Below are positions 6,312 through 6,674 of a stretch of 6,674 bases of DNA, one piece after another. The DNA lies in contig JADFSQ010000109.1 of assembly GCA_022560715.1 (NCBI GenBank), positions 1 to 6,674 on the forward strand, read 5' to 3'. Source of the stretch: Bacteroidota bacterium (GTDB lineage Bacteria > Bacteroidota > Bacteroidia > Flavobacteriales > Flavobacteriaceae). The notes below the pieces were generated by a model. The model had not been told where the DNA came from, searched no databases, and saw only the letters and a list, made by a program, of their open reading frames with translations. Each line of letters begins with the position of its first letter. Position 1 is the stretch's first letter. The position numbers and the translations under genes were made by a program.

Positions 6312-6674
6312 ATGAGCGAAGCATTAAAAGTACCAACTATGGCAGAATTTATGGCGCAAGGCAAACAACCAGAAGTGTTGTTTTGGGTTGGTTGTGCTGG
6401 AAGTTTTGATGATAGAGCAAAAAAAATCACTAAAGCATTTGTTAAGATACTTAATAAAGCAAATATAGATTTTGCTGTTTTGGGGACTGAAGAAAGTTGT
6501 ACTGGAGATCCAGCAAAACGAGCAGGAAATGAGTTTTTGTTCCAAATGCAGGCAGTAACAAATATTGAAATATTAAATGCTTACGAAATAAAAAAGATTG
6601 TAACTACTTGTCCGCATTGTTTCAATACGCTTAAAACTGAATATCCTTCACTTGTCGTAAACTATAAGGTAATG
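6312..6674 (+). CDS. HdrB-like CCG-domain (Fe-S)-binding protein, N-terminal part
   Basis: The first 121 codons are visible, and the frame is open to the right edge. Relatives are about 260 residues long with two cysteine-rich CCG domains; this piece holds the first. The cysteines are C28 (VGCAGSFDDR), C63 (EESCTGDPAKR) and C100/C103 (TTCPHCFN), spaced 34, 36 and 2 residues apart, which fits the CCG pattern of heterodisulfide reductase subunit B, GlpC and LutA. The first cysteine of the usual Cys-Cys pair is Ser62 here. The segment GDPAKRAGNEFLFQMQA is typical of the (Fe-S)-binding subgroup related to DsrK. No signal peptide or membrane helix is seen, so it is probably cytosolic and docks on the ferredoxin domain of the membrane protein encoded at 4100-5407. 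The ATG at 6312 follows a 64-base gap that holds no convincing promoter. The electron acceptor or donor is unknown. Confidence 0.9.
   Translation, partial: MSEALKVPTMAEFMAQGKQPEVLFWVGCAGSFDDRAKKITKAFVKILNKANIDFAVLGTEESCTGDPAKRAGNEFLFQMQAVTNIEILNAYEIKKIVTTCPHCFNTLKTEYPSLVVNYKVM

Noticed and set aside
5763..6545. Minus-strand open frames at 5763-5993, 6107-6292 and 6324-6545
   Set aside because: They overlap the HAD and HdrB-like genes on the opposite strand and look like low-complexity Leu/Phe/Ser shadow translations.

Overview
The window is very probably from a member of the Flavobacteriaceae (Bacteroidota). The DNA is AT-rich, with hand-counted stretches of roughly 25-33% G+C. Exported proteins have signal peptides ending in Ala-Gln. 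Start regions lack Shine-Dalgarno sites and TTG starts occur. One good match to the Bacteroidota promoter (TTTG-N19-TAnnTTTG) is present. There are no RNA genes, mobile elements, CRISPR arrays or strong terminators, and no gene-free stretch longer than about 140 bases.

Layout: bases 1-1869 (minus strand) hold the N-terminal 623 codons of an LptD-type LPS-assembly outer-membrane protein, which runs off the left edge. A compact divergent control region of about 110 bases follows. Its best plus-strand promoter lies inside the 5' end of the lptD reading frame. On the plus strand come an exported N-acetylmuramoyl-L-alanine amidase (1980-3071), a single-pass MCE/MlaD-family lipid-transport protein (3148-4080), a membrane cytochrome b/ferredoxin fusion of HdrE-HdrC type (4100-5407), a small exported protein of unknown function (5415-5777), a short HAD-fold protein (5801-6247), and the first 121 codons of an HdrB-like CCG-domain protein (6312 to the right edge).

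The plus-strand genes are separated by 7-76 bases with no obvious terminator, so they could form one transcript. The left half is about the cell envelope: LPS delivery to the outer membrane, peptidoglycan cleavage and lipid traffic. The right half encodes a putative quinone-linked heterodisulfide-reductase-like complex whose two subunit genes are separated by two unrelated small genes. The most interesting points are the overlapping divergent promoters and their conflict with the lptD start, the uncharacterised HdrEC + HdrB complex (with a Ser in place of one cluster cysteine and an incomplete set of heme histidines), the AT-rich small exported protein with a CxxC motif, and the HAD protein that relatives carry under a doubtful isomerase name.
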